Of a stretch of DNA of 64,000 nucleotides, positions 39,630-52,648 are shown in pieces (position 1 is the stretch's first letter; every line of letters starts with the position of its first letter). This DNA is from Axinella damicornis (Eukaryota; Porifera; Demospongiae; Axinellida; Axinellidae), in the NCBI GenBank assembly GCA_963931865.1, contig OZ007511.1:1231836-1295835 (forward strand), given 5' to 3'. The position numbers were made by a program, and so were the translations under genes. The notes beneath the pieces were generated by a model. It had not been told where the DNA came from, made no database searches, and worked only from the letters and a program-made list of their open reading frames with translations.

Positions 39630-42600
39630 TTCCTCCCCTTTTACCGCTCCTTCTCCCTTCTCTCCTCCCCACTTCCCCTTCTACCCTTCCCTCCTTCCCT
39701 TCTACCCCTCCTTCCCCTCCATCCCCTCTCCTCCTCCCTCAGACAAGAACTATAAGGCACAGTTTGTCGACTGTCTGATGAAGACTTACACCTCAGAGGC
39801 TGTTTTCCTGCTCACCACATTTGTCAATATGGCTCGGGCCCGTCCCGCCAACTGCAAGGAGGAGAAGGTCTTTATCAACACTATCGTACTGGAGATATTT
39901 GAGGTTTGCTGCTAGAAGTTCAACATTTAAATCAGTGGTTAGCCCCTAACCTGGGCTTGAAATTTTTGTATCATTGGATCTTGGACCCCTCAGTTCGTTT
40001 TCCACGTTATTCACAAATCCATCTCTCCTCTCCTGGCAGTGCACACAGGCAACTGAGTTTGCACGTGACGCGTACTCCCGGACCGGGTGTACACTGCTGG
40101 ACTCGATTGCCATTGTCCACCCGTTCATCATGTCCACACTGATGAGGAGGATGGAGAGTGCGATGAAGATTGTAGGGGAGGTAGGTGTGGGGGTGTGAGG
40201 GTGAGTGTGTGGTGTGCATGTGACGCATACTCCCGGACCGGGAGTATGCTGCTGGACTCCATTGCCACCTCTTCATCATGTCGTCGCTGATGAGGAGGGC
40301 CGCACGTATTCTTTGATCTCTGACCTAGTACCGCTGTGTACAGGTGGTTCTGGCTAGAACACTGATGCATCCTATCCATACACTCTACATCTTCCTCCTC
40401 AGAACTGTGTTCTGCTGTTCAAAGAGCTCCCCCTCCATCTGTGGATACCAGAGTCATGTGACCTGCGTCTGGTGCACTCATGGCTTATTAATGAGCCGCT
40501 GATGTCCCTCGAGAACCGCCTGGGCAGGGTCATCCTCAGTGGCCTCAACTGGGGGACAAAGTCAGAGGTCTGTGTCGTATTTGATCGATGCAATGTTACA
40601 TTGTGTGCTGCAGTGTTACATTGTGTTACATTGTGTGATGTGTTACATTGTGTAATTTGGGAGGTTGTAGCTAGTGCTCATTTACATTGAGGCCGTGTTG
40701 TGTAAGTTCTGTTAGTAGTAGCATAACACGTGTAAACCCCACAATTGTCCATCTCTTCAGGATGGTTCTAGTGAGCTCATTCTCCCATGGTCCGTACACC
40801 GCTCCGTGGCGCTGACCCTCGTGGAGTCCCACTCTCGTCACCTGCCCTCCCACCCGGGGGGAAGAGACTACATGCCAATACCCACAGGGCTCGGCAAGGT
40901 ACTTGCATATGACCTCACATCTCTATCGTTCCACCTTAGCCAGAATGAGCTGTAGACTTGAGTGAAAATGTTTGATGGTTCATCAGTTGTAGTATTGGGT
41001 ATGACACCTCGTCAGAAGAATACAGGGTTGATTTTGAAAACCAAGTATGTGTCTTGCATTTCACCTTCCTTCCCCTCTCCCCTTCCCATCCCTCCTTCCC
41101 TCCCTCTTCCCTCCCTCTTCCCTCCCTCCCTCCCTCCCTCCCTCCCTCCCTCCCTCCCTCCCTCCCTCCCTCCCTCCCTCCCTCCCTCCCTCCCTCCCTC
41201 CCTCCCTCCCTCCCTCCCTCCCTCTCCCTCCCTCTCTCCCCCTCCTTCCCTCTGACCTTCCGTCCCTCGTCCTGCCGCAGTATGCGTCCTCCTCCCTCCA
41301 GCGGTTGTCCATGGGTACGGAGCAATCAGAGTTCATCAAGTGGGGGTGGGAGGTGCTACTGATGCTTAAACTCCATCCAAACCAAGTGATTACCGCGTCC
41401 ATGCAAACACTTACCCCGACACAAACCACCGTGAGTGTGTCCCGTGGGTTGTTGGAGCACACGCTCAGTTTCTTACAGGAGTGGCATGCCACCTAGAGTC
41501 TCAGTCCAATCCAACACCATGTCATTGCTTGCAGACAAATGCATCTGTAAAGGCGCTACCCTTAATATTTTGTCTTAAGACCTTCAGTGATCATATGTAG
41601 CTGTGCGCACAAGACATGATCAAAAGATTCTTGCAGGATCTGATTCTGTATTGATTCTGCAGTCTTCCGACTAATCATAGTTACAAACCTTAGCCCCAGT
41701 ATCGCTCAAACTACAAACGCTATTGGGTGTGGCAACATAATGTTTTTTTTTAACAATCAACAGGGTGAGCGTCAGGCATCTGCTTCCACCTTGTCTGCCA
41801 GTGGGAGGGGACGGCGAGGTGCCTCTACCACGAGCAACTTGTTCTCCCGGAGTGGTTCACACAGCCTGACCAGTTCAGCTAGTCAGAGCGGCAGGGAATC
41901 AGGTACGGCTGGACATGTACGTGTATATATCCTCTGTTGCTGCTGGTTTAGTATCCCCCTCTGAAGGATGCAATGCGTTACTGATCTTAATTTTGGTGGC
42001 ATGGCAACAAATCATTCCTTTTTCAAACGCTGCAACACCTGAATAACGTAAAACAACTGCTATGCATATGATGGTAACCAATCGAATGCAGCAGAGGATA
42101 TCTATTGCAGCAAGGGAAATCCGTTGCAGCAGAGGAATTATACAAGAAATTCCAACTGCAGCAGAAGAATTCATTTGTGTCGTGGAGATTATATTCACTG
42201 TTCATTGCGTTGTGATGCTCCCTTCCCGGCAGGTGCTGCTGGTCTCCGTTCTTCTTTTGCGAAGGATCCCCGAGTCTACCAGCGGGGAGCAGCGGAGCCG
42301 GAGTGGCTTCGGCTTACCCCTGACAGCGATGACCTCGTGCTTCCCGACCTCACTAGTGCCAGTGAGAGGGAACTTGCTGAGCTGAGGGACTCGGTGAAGT
42401 ACGAGGGGTTGCTGGCCTACTACGTAGCCATGAGCCTCACTAGCGTTGGAACTGAGTGAGTGTATGAGATGAGGGGGTGGAGACACTGCGTACCATGCTC
42501 CCCACCCACCCTCACAATCAGCACATAACACACACACACACACACGCACACACAACCTCCTCCCCTCCCCCCTCCCGCCCTCCCCTCCCCCCCCCCCCCT

Positions 42601-44920
42601 CCCCCTCCTCATCAGCACTGATCACTTCTTGGCAAGTGCCATTCCCATGTTGCAGCGCCTGCTAGATGAAGGCTACTACCTGCCGGCACTAAGGGTGCTG
42701 GCAAATGCTACTCCTCGATTCTTCAAGCACAAGAAAATACTCCTAGAGCAGTCTAGGTGTGTGAATGTATTTCTGTGTTATCAAGCTTGCTGGATAATTA
42801 TTATCTAGTTGTTCGCATTCCTCCCTCTAGCTTCCTCCACATCGTCATGGCGATAGCGAATGCAGACTCTGCCAGCATTTCCCTGAAGGAGCGCATCACG
42901 TTCTCTTCTCCCACCCCCCTCATCCTCAGGAAGATGGCCGCCCTCATCCAGGTGAGACACTTCCTTCCTGGGAGTGAGGCTACATCATGCACTGCTCACT
43001 CTTCACTCCTCACACACCACACTTCTCCCCCCACTCTCCACACTCTCCACACTCCTCACACACCACACTTCTCCCCCCACTCTCCACACACTCCACACTC
43101 CTCACACACCACACTTCTCTCGCTTCGTACATCAGATGCAGCTACAGAGTGCCTGTAGTCCTGGTGGTGTGGGTGGGGACGTTGTGCTCCAGTTCTGGCT
43201 GGAGGTCCTCCTCTCATGCCCTGCATGGCACAGGTGAGCTCTTGCAAACTGCATGTTATCAGTACATGATTGTCATGTGACTGTCATGTGACTATCATGT
43301 GACTCATGTTATTGCATTTCACCTTGTACTTGGCAGGGAGTGCAATTTGCTGTACCTGCTGGACACCCTGTCAATGGTATCATTCAGCAACACCGCTGGC
43401 AGCTGGCAGAAGACGATGCAGACCACACTGCTGGAGTCTTACAGGGTGCGGCAAGTGTACACGTAAATACTGATAGTCACAGTATGTACATGTAATAGGG
43501 CATGGTAAGAAGTGCTTTATGGATTGTAAGCGCCCAAGACCCAAGAATGTTGACCCAACGGTTGAATCAGTTAAATACAAAGTATCAAATGTCGATACTG
43601 TGTTTAATTTCTTGACCACTCCCTCTCTGTCCTCCCTCCCTTTTTCCCTCCCTCTCCCTTCCCTCTCCCTTCTCTCTCCCTCTCCCCTCATTCGCTCCCT
43701 CCCTCCCTCTCCGTTCCCCCTCCCTCTACTCTCCCTCTCCTCTCCCTCCCTCCCTCCCTCTCCCTCCCTTTCCCCTCCCACAGTCACTACAACCCTTGCA
43801 CCCTCGGAGGAATATAATTTCCTCGGTATATTCATCTGTAATCTCCATAGTGGGTCAAGAGGGAGAGCCACCATCCCTGTACAGCACTATTGTGAGTGTG
43901 TGTATGTGTAGTGAGGATCTCTCAGAAAATGTAAAGGAACCACTTAGTTGCTACCACTATCTATCCCTGCGCACTGTAATCCATTTCCACTATTCAAACA
44001 AGACCTACATGTAAATGAAGCTCTGGAAAACCTAAAGAGAGCAGCTCTGAAAGACCTAAGCGAAGCTCTGCGAGACCTACAATACAACTAATCTCTGCAG
44101 GATCTAAATGGAACTAATTGAAACTCTGGAAGACCTGAGTGTACAAACCCAGTGTTCCTCCTCGCACGGTACCTCCACTCCTCCCAAGGAAACCTTCCAG
44201 CTAGCCATCCAATTTTCTAAATGTAGCCTTCCAACTTGCAGCGAAGCTATCCTGCAAATATATTATCAGAAAAGTATTCGCAATGACATCATAATCTTTT
44301 AAGACGTGTACTGAAGGAGTGTACGAGTGAAATGAGAGGGCAATGTGAGTGTAGTTGTGCTCTGCAACTATATTACAAGTCTCACATCCTCTCGGCAGCC
44401 GTCTGACTGTCCCTGGCTGGCCTACATGACCCTGTGTGCTGAGGAGATGTTTGAGGAAGAGGAAGAGATCTGGAAGACCCTGCTCCTGCAGCTCAAGAAA
44501 GACCCAAAAGCTTCCGTTGATTCTGCTCTGAAGGTAAGTGGGGTGACTGTGTGGGGGTGGCTGTCCCACCTCACCTCACAAATGTCCAACCTCACCTGTC
44601 ACATGTCCCACCCTCACCTCTCACACACGTCCCACCCTCACCTCTCACACATGTCCCACATCACCTCTGACACACGTCCCACCCTCACCTCTCACACACG
44701 TCCCACCCTCATAGAAAGCGTTTGCTGACATGAAGGTGCCCAGTGGGTTCCCTTCTTCCCACCTGTGCATCTACCGGTGGGCGGAGTTCTGCACGACCAT
44801 CGACCACGCCCACCCTCTCTGTCCACTCATATGGCAACGGTTCTTCATGCTCTACTTGCAGAGACCCGTTTTGGAGTCATCGTGAGTCTGTCTGTCTGTT
44901 CATCTGTTTGTCTGTCTGTA

Positions 44921-44957
<37 letters not shown>

Positions 44958-47782
44958 TTCAGTTTCTCAGGCTCTCTGTTATACATGTCTTCTTTTTCTC
45001 TCGTTACCGAGTGTGTTCGCCCTTCTGGTCCTATGGCTGAAAGACTTCCCTTCTCTTCCAGCAGCATGCCGGACCGTCAGAGCTATGGTCTGCGATTCTT
45101 CTCCACCTCTCGCACCATGACACTACGTCGGCGTATGAAATCCGCTCTCTCTACCACTTGTCAACAACTGCAGGCGTCCATTGACAAGCTGGAGAGGGAG
45201 GAGGAGGGGGAGACAGGGAGGGGGGAAGAGATGAGGGACACTCTTAGGAAATTCTTTCCTGATTGCCTCAAGTAGGTTTGGTAAAAGCTGCATGCTTAGG
45301 TTGTCTAGATTACACCCTATTAACCGTTTACACTTCCTGTCTAGGCTCCAAATGCAGCCCTGTAATTGGTTGATTTATTGTAGCTGAACATGATATATTC
45401 TATCAATCCTTGGATTTCGAGACAATATCAGTTGAGAATCAAAGTGGTGTAGAAATTAATTGTACATGTAACTGACGTGTGCATGCACGTACATGTAGGC
45501 ATGCACATATCCTCATACACAAGACTAGTTCCCAACTCTCATCACCAAGCCTCATTCCATTCCAAGTCCTCATTAGCTCCCATTCCCAACTCTCATTCTC
45601 CCAAGCATGATTACTCTAATCCCATAGCCAACTTATGATCCATGCAGGTACTATCAGACATTGCGGCTCTGGTTGGAGGAGCCGAGACTGCATGACGGCT
45701 CGTTGTATCTGCCTGGCCTCCCCGTCCAGTATGACGTCAGGAAACTTGAGGCCATCTTTCAACCCAGGAAGGTGAGAGGAACGGACTCGGGAGTCAGCAA
45801 CAAATCATGTCACGTTTAGATTACTTGGATGTAAATTCCTGTCAGTCGTTTACACTGGAGTGGAGTTTGGAGGGGAGAGAGGGGAGGGGAGGAGAGGGGA
45901 AGGGAGGGAGAGGAGGAGAGGGTGATGGAGTGGAGGGGGGAGAGGAGGGAGGGAGAGGAGGAAGGAAGGATGGAGAGTAGAAGGGTAGGGGAGGAGGAAG
46001 GAGGGAGAAGGAGGGTCGGTGGGGTTAGGAAGGAAAGAAAGACACGGAAGAGGAAGGTGGAATAAAATGAGGGGGTGCTCATGTACATGTATGCATCATC
46101 TGTGTATTTCGTAGTCCTATGGTACTCACACTTCCTGTTTGCCATCCTCTCGTATTCACTATATGTTTGCAGTGTGCTCCATGGCTGGAGTTTGTGCCGA
46201 TGTGGAAGGTCAAAGGTCAACTGAACTCACTGGTGGAGGAATGGATGCAAGTGGCAGCCTATCAGAAGACGCTTCCGTCGAAGTCACATCCACATGAGAG
46301 CAGTCCCGATACTGGTGTGTGTGTGTGTGTGTTTAGATACAATGTAGATTGGTAGGGATAATCTGTGCATGTGTGTGACCGTCTTGCTGTACGGTTTGGC
46401 TGTGTTCTCGATGTCACCCTCCCCCCACCCACCATCTCCCTTTACCACACCCCCTCCCCTTCACACCCTCCCCCTTTACACCCCCTTCACTCCTCCCCCT
46501 TCACACTCTCCCCCTTCCCCAGCACTGACCAGGATTCAGAAACGTCTGCGTAAACGTGTGGAGCCTGTCCCCCCTCCTGCCTTCCGTCAGAACCGAGCCC
46601 CCTTCTCCCTGCTCCCAGAGAGCGTGCTGCTGTCCCGGGAAGCACTGCTTGCAGCGATCAGAAGTGACATGCAATTCTTTGCTGAGCAGGCCAGGTCGGT
46701 ACTGCCTAGCTTGTATTTATTTTCTCTGTGAAAATGTTAATGAGATACTTGTATGGGGTCCATCAACCTAGAAACAAAATAGGCTTTGTCTGTATGTAAT
46801 AGCATCGAGGTCAGTCAGGATAGTGGATTAGCCTGTAGGAAGCTCATGAAGACGTGAAAAATCGAAATAGCAGTTGTTTCTGCTATAGAGTGTTTCATTC
46901 TTTGCCCCTCCTCCCCCAATGCTTGGCTCACTCCCTGGCTGGGAGGTGCAGGGGAACCTCACCTAGTCTACCAAGCTAGACTCGCTCATATACTACATGT
47001 ACATGAATCAGAGCCCTTGGGCAAGGTGTCAGCATGAGGTGAAGCCTCGTACTGTCTAGCACATTTCATGCGGATCACATGCAGATCTCACACAGATTAC
47101 ATGCGGATCTTGTGCAGATCACATGTAGATCTCATGCAGATCACATGCAGATCTTGTGCAGATCACATGTACACATGTAGATCCAGTACAGATCCCATTC
47201 TGATCCCATCTTCTACCATTGTTGGCAAGGCCTAAGTGTAGTGCCTTTCTCTGGATTATCCGTTGATAGCAACGTTAAAATAACTAAACAACTTTGCATA
47301 TTATTCTCCTCCAGGACGTTCAGTGTGAAGAAGAGTGTCTTGTCCACCCTGGACAGAGAGTACATGCTGGGCGTGGCTGAACTGTACACCAACGAGCCCC
47401 GACAGTTCCACGTGCGTGTCCCTTGCCACAGCAGGTTTAACCGGTCGCACCACTGCTCCTCCCCGGCCACCATTGTCTTCAGGGTACATAGGGATCCTCT
47501 GTATAGTTTGTTAGCTATATATTATTTTGTATATGCTCAGGTTGTCTGCAATCTCAAATTCAGTTCGTCTATATACTGTACATGCATACCAGAAGAAGCG
47601 GTCTCACTCTCTCTTGTGTACACACGTACCCCTCCACAGTTCAACGAGATGACGGTTAACCCCATGTGGGACCAGAAACTGAAGGCGAATCGCTTAGAGT
47701 ACGCGGAAGTGCTGGCTTCCCTCTGTGCCCCCATATCACATAATCTCTGTACTGTTGTCACAAGGATGGAGCACACTGTCTC

Positions 47783-47831
<49 letters not shown>

Positions 47832-50800
47832 TGTGTGTGGTATGTGTGTGTGTGTGTGTGGGTGGGTGTTGTGTGGGTGGTGTATGTGTGTGTGGGTGTG
47901 TGTGTGTGCATTCCTTCCTCTGACTACTGCAACTGTTTACCTCCATCCAGAGAGCTGTCAAAGTTGTCTGACAAAGCTCCAGGTACGTACGTGTGTGAGA
48001 GTCATCAGAGGTGTCAGCTGACCTGTACAGTGTCAGAGTGTATGATCATTCCCTCCTTCTCTCCCTTCCCTCTCTCATTGTCTACCTCCCTCCTCTCCCT
48101 TCCCCCCCCCCCCCCCCCCCTCTCGTTCTCTACCTCCCTCCTTCCCTGCATTCTCCCTCCATCCATTCCTCCATCTCACTCACTCCCCCCACCCTCCTTC
48201 CCCCCTCAATCTTTTCCCCTCCCTCCCTCCAACAGATATGCATATGAACATTCCCCTGCAGAGTGCCACAGCTCTCTTCTACGAGATCCTGAGCTTCATT
48301 AATCCGACAACGAGGGGGTTTCCCCCCTCCTGTCAGTTTCTCACCTCTTGTGTGCAGATACTTGGACAGGTACAGGAGTAACCTCGTTCCCAGGCCACAC
48401 GGCCTGGGAACGAGGCTAGTACAGCAGTATCCTCTGTTAGACGTACTGTATTGTAGATCATTACAATAATGTCACAACACACATTGTTATTGTGCTGCCC
48501 ACAATGGCACAGTTTCCAGCTTCCTATCTCATTCACATACTGAGCCTTTCATTAGGGATGGGATGTACATTGTACAGGTTAGGAATTTGGCCTAACGTTT
48601 GAGCTATGCACTATGCTAGGTATCTTGGGCTAGGAATGAGATATGAGGCTGGGGTTTGCACCATTGCAATCAGCATGAATGGAGCTTTCAAATGATGTCC
48701 ATTTTGCTGTAGGTTGAATTTTGACCCAAAATCATGAAAAACCATGGATTATAGCCTTTGGTCGAGTGCGATTTTTGACAAAAATGTGACTAACACTAAA
48801 AACCATTATTAGGACATCATTTGAAAGCTGTTTTCGTGCTGATCACAATGGCACAACCCCCAGCTTCATATCTCATTCACATACTTAGATATAATACTTT
48901 CCTTAGACGATGGGGAAGAATTAATATGTGTATGCTGGGTGTCTTGAGTTAGCAAGATACTAGGCTGGGATTTGCACGATTGTGACCAGCATGAATAGAA
49001 TGGTCAGTTGTGAGTGTGGGAGATAGTGGTCCACATGTAATGACACGGAAGTTGCTTGTAGGGGCTTGGTCATGCTTGTCCGAATACTTCAAGAAGTCAA
49101 CGCACCCCTTCCTTTCTGTCCTCCCTGCAGGAGTTTGTCCAGCGTGACCCGATGCAGACCAGCAACATTCTGGGGCTGCTGCTGTCCAGGAAGGCTCAAT
49201 CGGACCTCCTTGCCCCTCTCTTCCAGCCTAATGGCTGCCCTGACCAGTTCCTGCACATGTACGGCAGCACTGCTGAGCTAGCAGTGAAGGATGGGGCTGC
49301 CATTGCATTTTCTGTACTGAGCAAGGTGTGTGGGTAGTGTGTGTTCATTTTGAGTGTGGATTAGTCAGCTCAGTTGTACACTGCACTGCAACTACTCCCG
49401 TTCTCCCTCTTGTTCCCATTCCCTTCCTCCTTCCCCCCTCCCTCCCTCCCTCCCTCCCTCCCTCCCTCCCTCCCTCCCTCCCTCCCTCCCTCCCTCCCTC
49501 CCTCCCTCCCTCCCTTCTCCTTCTAGTTTAATGTTGCCTCATGGCTAGAATCCTACAGTCCGAGCCTGGCAGAGAGATCTCAAATGCTGGACTTTATCTC
49601 TCAGGGTCTCACACTGTGTGGACCAAAACCGTCACAAGATGGAGACGTGCTAGTAGAGGTATGTACAACCAACTTATTAGGGTCAGAGGTTGAGCAAACC
49701 ATCTGCCCCTGTGCAAGAGGGTGTGGTAGGGTCAGAGGTCAAACAGAATGCTTAGAGAGGGTAATATGTCTTTAGGTCAAAGGTCAAATATAGTGTCATA
49801 TAAGAGTACTCACTTGCAAAAGAACGCCCACCCCCCACTTTTGGTTCTCACCAGTCTCACAAGATGACATCTGGCACTCAAGAACCAGTGTTTGTTCTAG
49901 TGAGTTGAAACAGTGGTAAACACCAATTTTTGGCTCTCATTTTACTTTACGATTGACCATGTTATGAAGCTGAGGGCAGTAGAAACCAGCTTTCATCTTA
50001 GAATGTGATCCTCTACAAGAAAGCCACCTCCCTATAAAGGTTGCCTTGCCAGCTCCCACTGTCTTGTATTTACTGCTGTTCTGTGCATGAATTGGGTTTC
50101 AAGTCCACCAAATTATAGATGATCTTCCATCAAACAGGCGTACCGACACCACTTCCGCCAGCTTGTTGACTACCAGTTCCCAGAGCACTACAGTAATGCT
50201 GTCAGGCTTGTCATTGGAGGTGAGGCGAGGGAGGTGGAGGTGGGGAAGGGAGTAAGGAGCGAGGGAGGAAAAGAGAGGAGAAGAGAGAGAAGAGGGAGGG
50301 GAGAGATAGATGGGAGGGAGGAAGAGAGGATGGGAGAAGGGTGTGGAGGGGCGGTGAGGGTCAGGGGGTGGAGGAGGGGAGGGGGTAAGGAGGGGAGGTA
50401 GTGGAGGAGGGGAAGGGAGGAAGGATGGAGGGAAAGAGAGGAGAAAAGATGTAGGAGGGGAGAGAAGAGAAGGTAGGGAGGAAGAGAGGAGAGGGGCAGA
50501 GAGGAGGGGAGAAGGATATGAAAGTACTTCTCTGTCTTCTCTCACATTCTCTGCTATGCAGCAAGCGACAATGCCAACATTGTCCCCAAGAGTTGGAATG
50601 ACCTTTGCACCATCACTGGTCCCAAAGACAGCCCAGAGCTGTGCAAGTTGGGTCTGCAGGACGTCCGGGAGTCCCTCCAGCTACTGTCCCAACACTACCT
50701 CAACCGGCGATCCTCAACCGGGCAGACTCTCTACTCGATCATCTCATGGCAGTACATCCCTCTGATTGGCCAGTTCATTCACCAGCTGTGTCAGGCCATG

Positions 50801-52608
50801 ATAGTCAAGTGGGCAGAGGCTGTTGCCATGGACACAGCAAAGCATCCTGAAGGTGAACTCAGGACACCAGTAGCTGTTAGATATGTCCAGTGGGTCTCCG
50901 TCTGTTAGTCAGCCGTCTTCACAGCAACAGTTCCCTTTCCACTGATTTCCGGAACTACGTAGGGGCTTCATATTTTCCATCATAAGCCATTTCTTTACAC
51001 TATTAAGTTGCAGAGCCCCGAGTACTTTTAACCAAATACCGTTCCAACTTCTCCCCTTCGTCGTACTGTGTGAACTAAGATCTAGCCCTAGCACTGAGCA
51101 TTATCCAGAAGGGTATGCATATGGATGGGATATCACGTCGTCCCCTCCTTCTGCAGCCATTGCTGGCATCTGGCAGTGTCTTGTAGATGTCTTTGTGCCA
51201 TGGATTGCCACCCTGCAGTTCAGCTCTGCTCCAGGGCAGCCAGCAGTGTAAGTTGTGTCAAGCTAGCATGCAACCAACAAGAGAAGCAGGAGACATAATA
51301 TCCTGTCCGTGGTTCGATCAGTCTACAGGTACAGCTCACAGTACACTCTGTCCTTCTCCCGTCAGGTTGTCCCCGTGCACCGAGGCCGAGAGCGGACTGA
51401 TGAGCACGTTCACAGACTTGTTTGTGGACTGTGTCTCTGCTGCCCACAGCAAATTGAGAGGTAACATTATGATTAAAGTAATACCTACAGCTTCAACTAC
51501 TCTCTCTCGCCTTCCCTCCCTCCCTCCCTCCCTCCCTCCCTCCCTCCCACCCTCCCTCCCTCCCTCCCACCCTCCCTCCCACCCTCTCTCCCCCTCCTTC
51601 CTCCCTCCTCCCTCCCTCCCTCCCACCCTCCCTCCCTCTACCCTCTCTCCCCCTCCTTCCTCCCTCCCTCCCTCCCTCCCTCCTCCCTCCCTCCCTCCCC
51701 CCTCCCCTCCCCCTCCCCCCAACAGATCCCACCCATGCCAGCAGCATGATGGGACTGCTCTGGCAGTACTACTGCACATCTCTGGCCCTGCCTCAGACCC
51801 CACCCTACATCATGCAAGCCTATCATGCCAACCTGGTCAAGCTACCCTGGAGGGAGTACTTTCCTGACCTAGCCGCACTGGACCACATGACAAAGCTGAA
51901 ACTAATGGACCACTACCCTCCCTCCAGTTTCATCTTCCTGGGCAGAATCTTCTCACGGTTTGACTGGAAGGCCATCGTGGCTGCATACTGGTAATGGCAT
52001 GAAGCCAGAGTCTCCAGTAATATCCATTTAAGTCTCAGGCTGTTCTCCAGTAATCTCTCCAGTAATCTCCAGTAATCTCCATTGGAATCTCAGGCCATTT
52101 TGTTGTTCAGGGAGTGACTGGATGCTGTACCAGCCTCGCTGCATTCAGTGATGCTGTACCAGCCTCGCTGCATTCAGTGATGCTGTACCAGCCTCGCTGC
52201 ATTCAGTGATGCTGTACCAGCCTCGCTGCATTCAGTGATGCTGTACCAGCCTCGCTGCATTCAGTGATGCTGTACCAGCCTCGCTGCATTCAGTGATGCT
52301 GTACCAGCCTCGCTGCATTCAGTGATGCTGTACCAGCCTCGCTGCATTCAGTGATGCTGTACCAGCCTCGCTGCATTCAGTGGTGCTGTACCAGCCTCAC
52401 TGCATTCAGTGATGCTGTACCAGCCTCGCTGCATTCAGTGATGCTGTACCAGCCTCGCTGCATTCAGTGATGCTGTACCAGCCTCGCTGCATTCAGTGAT
52501 GTGGCTGGTTGTTGAAGTAGTCATCATCACTGCACATAGTTACTATACGATGTTATTACCTTACCACGCTCTCCCCTCTTCCCATCTCAACACGCATACA
52601 CACACACA

Positions 52609-52648
<40 letters not shown>

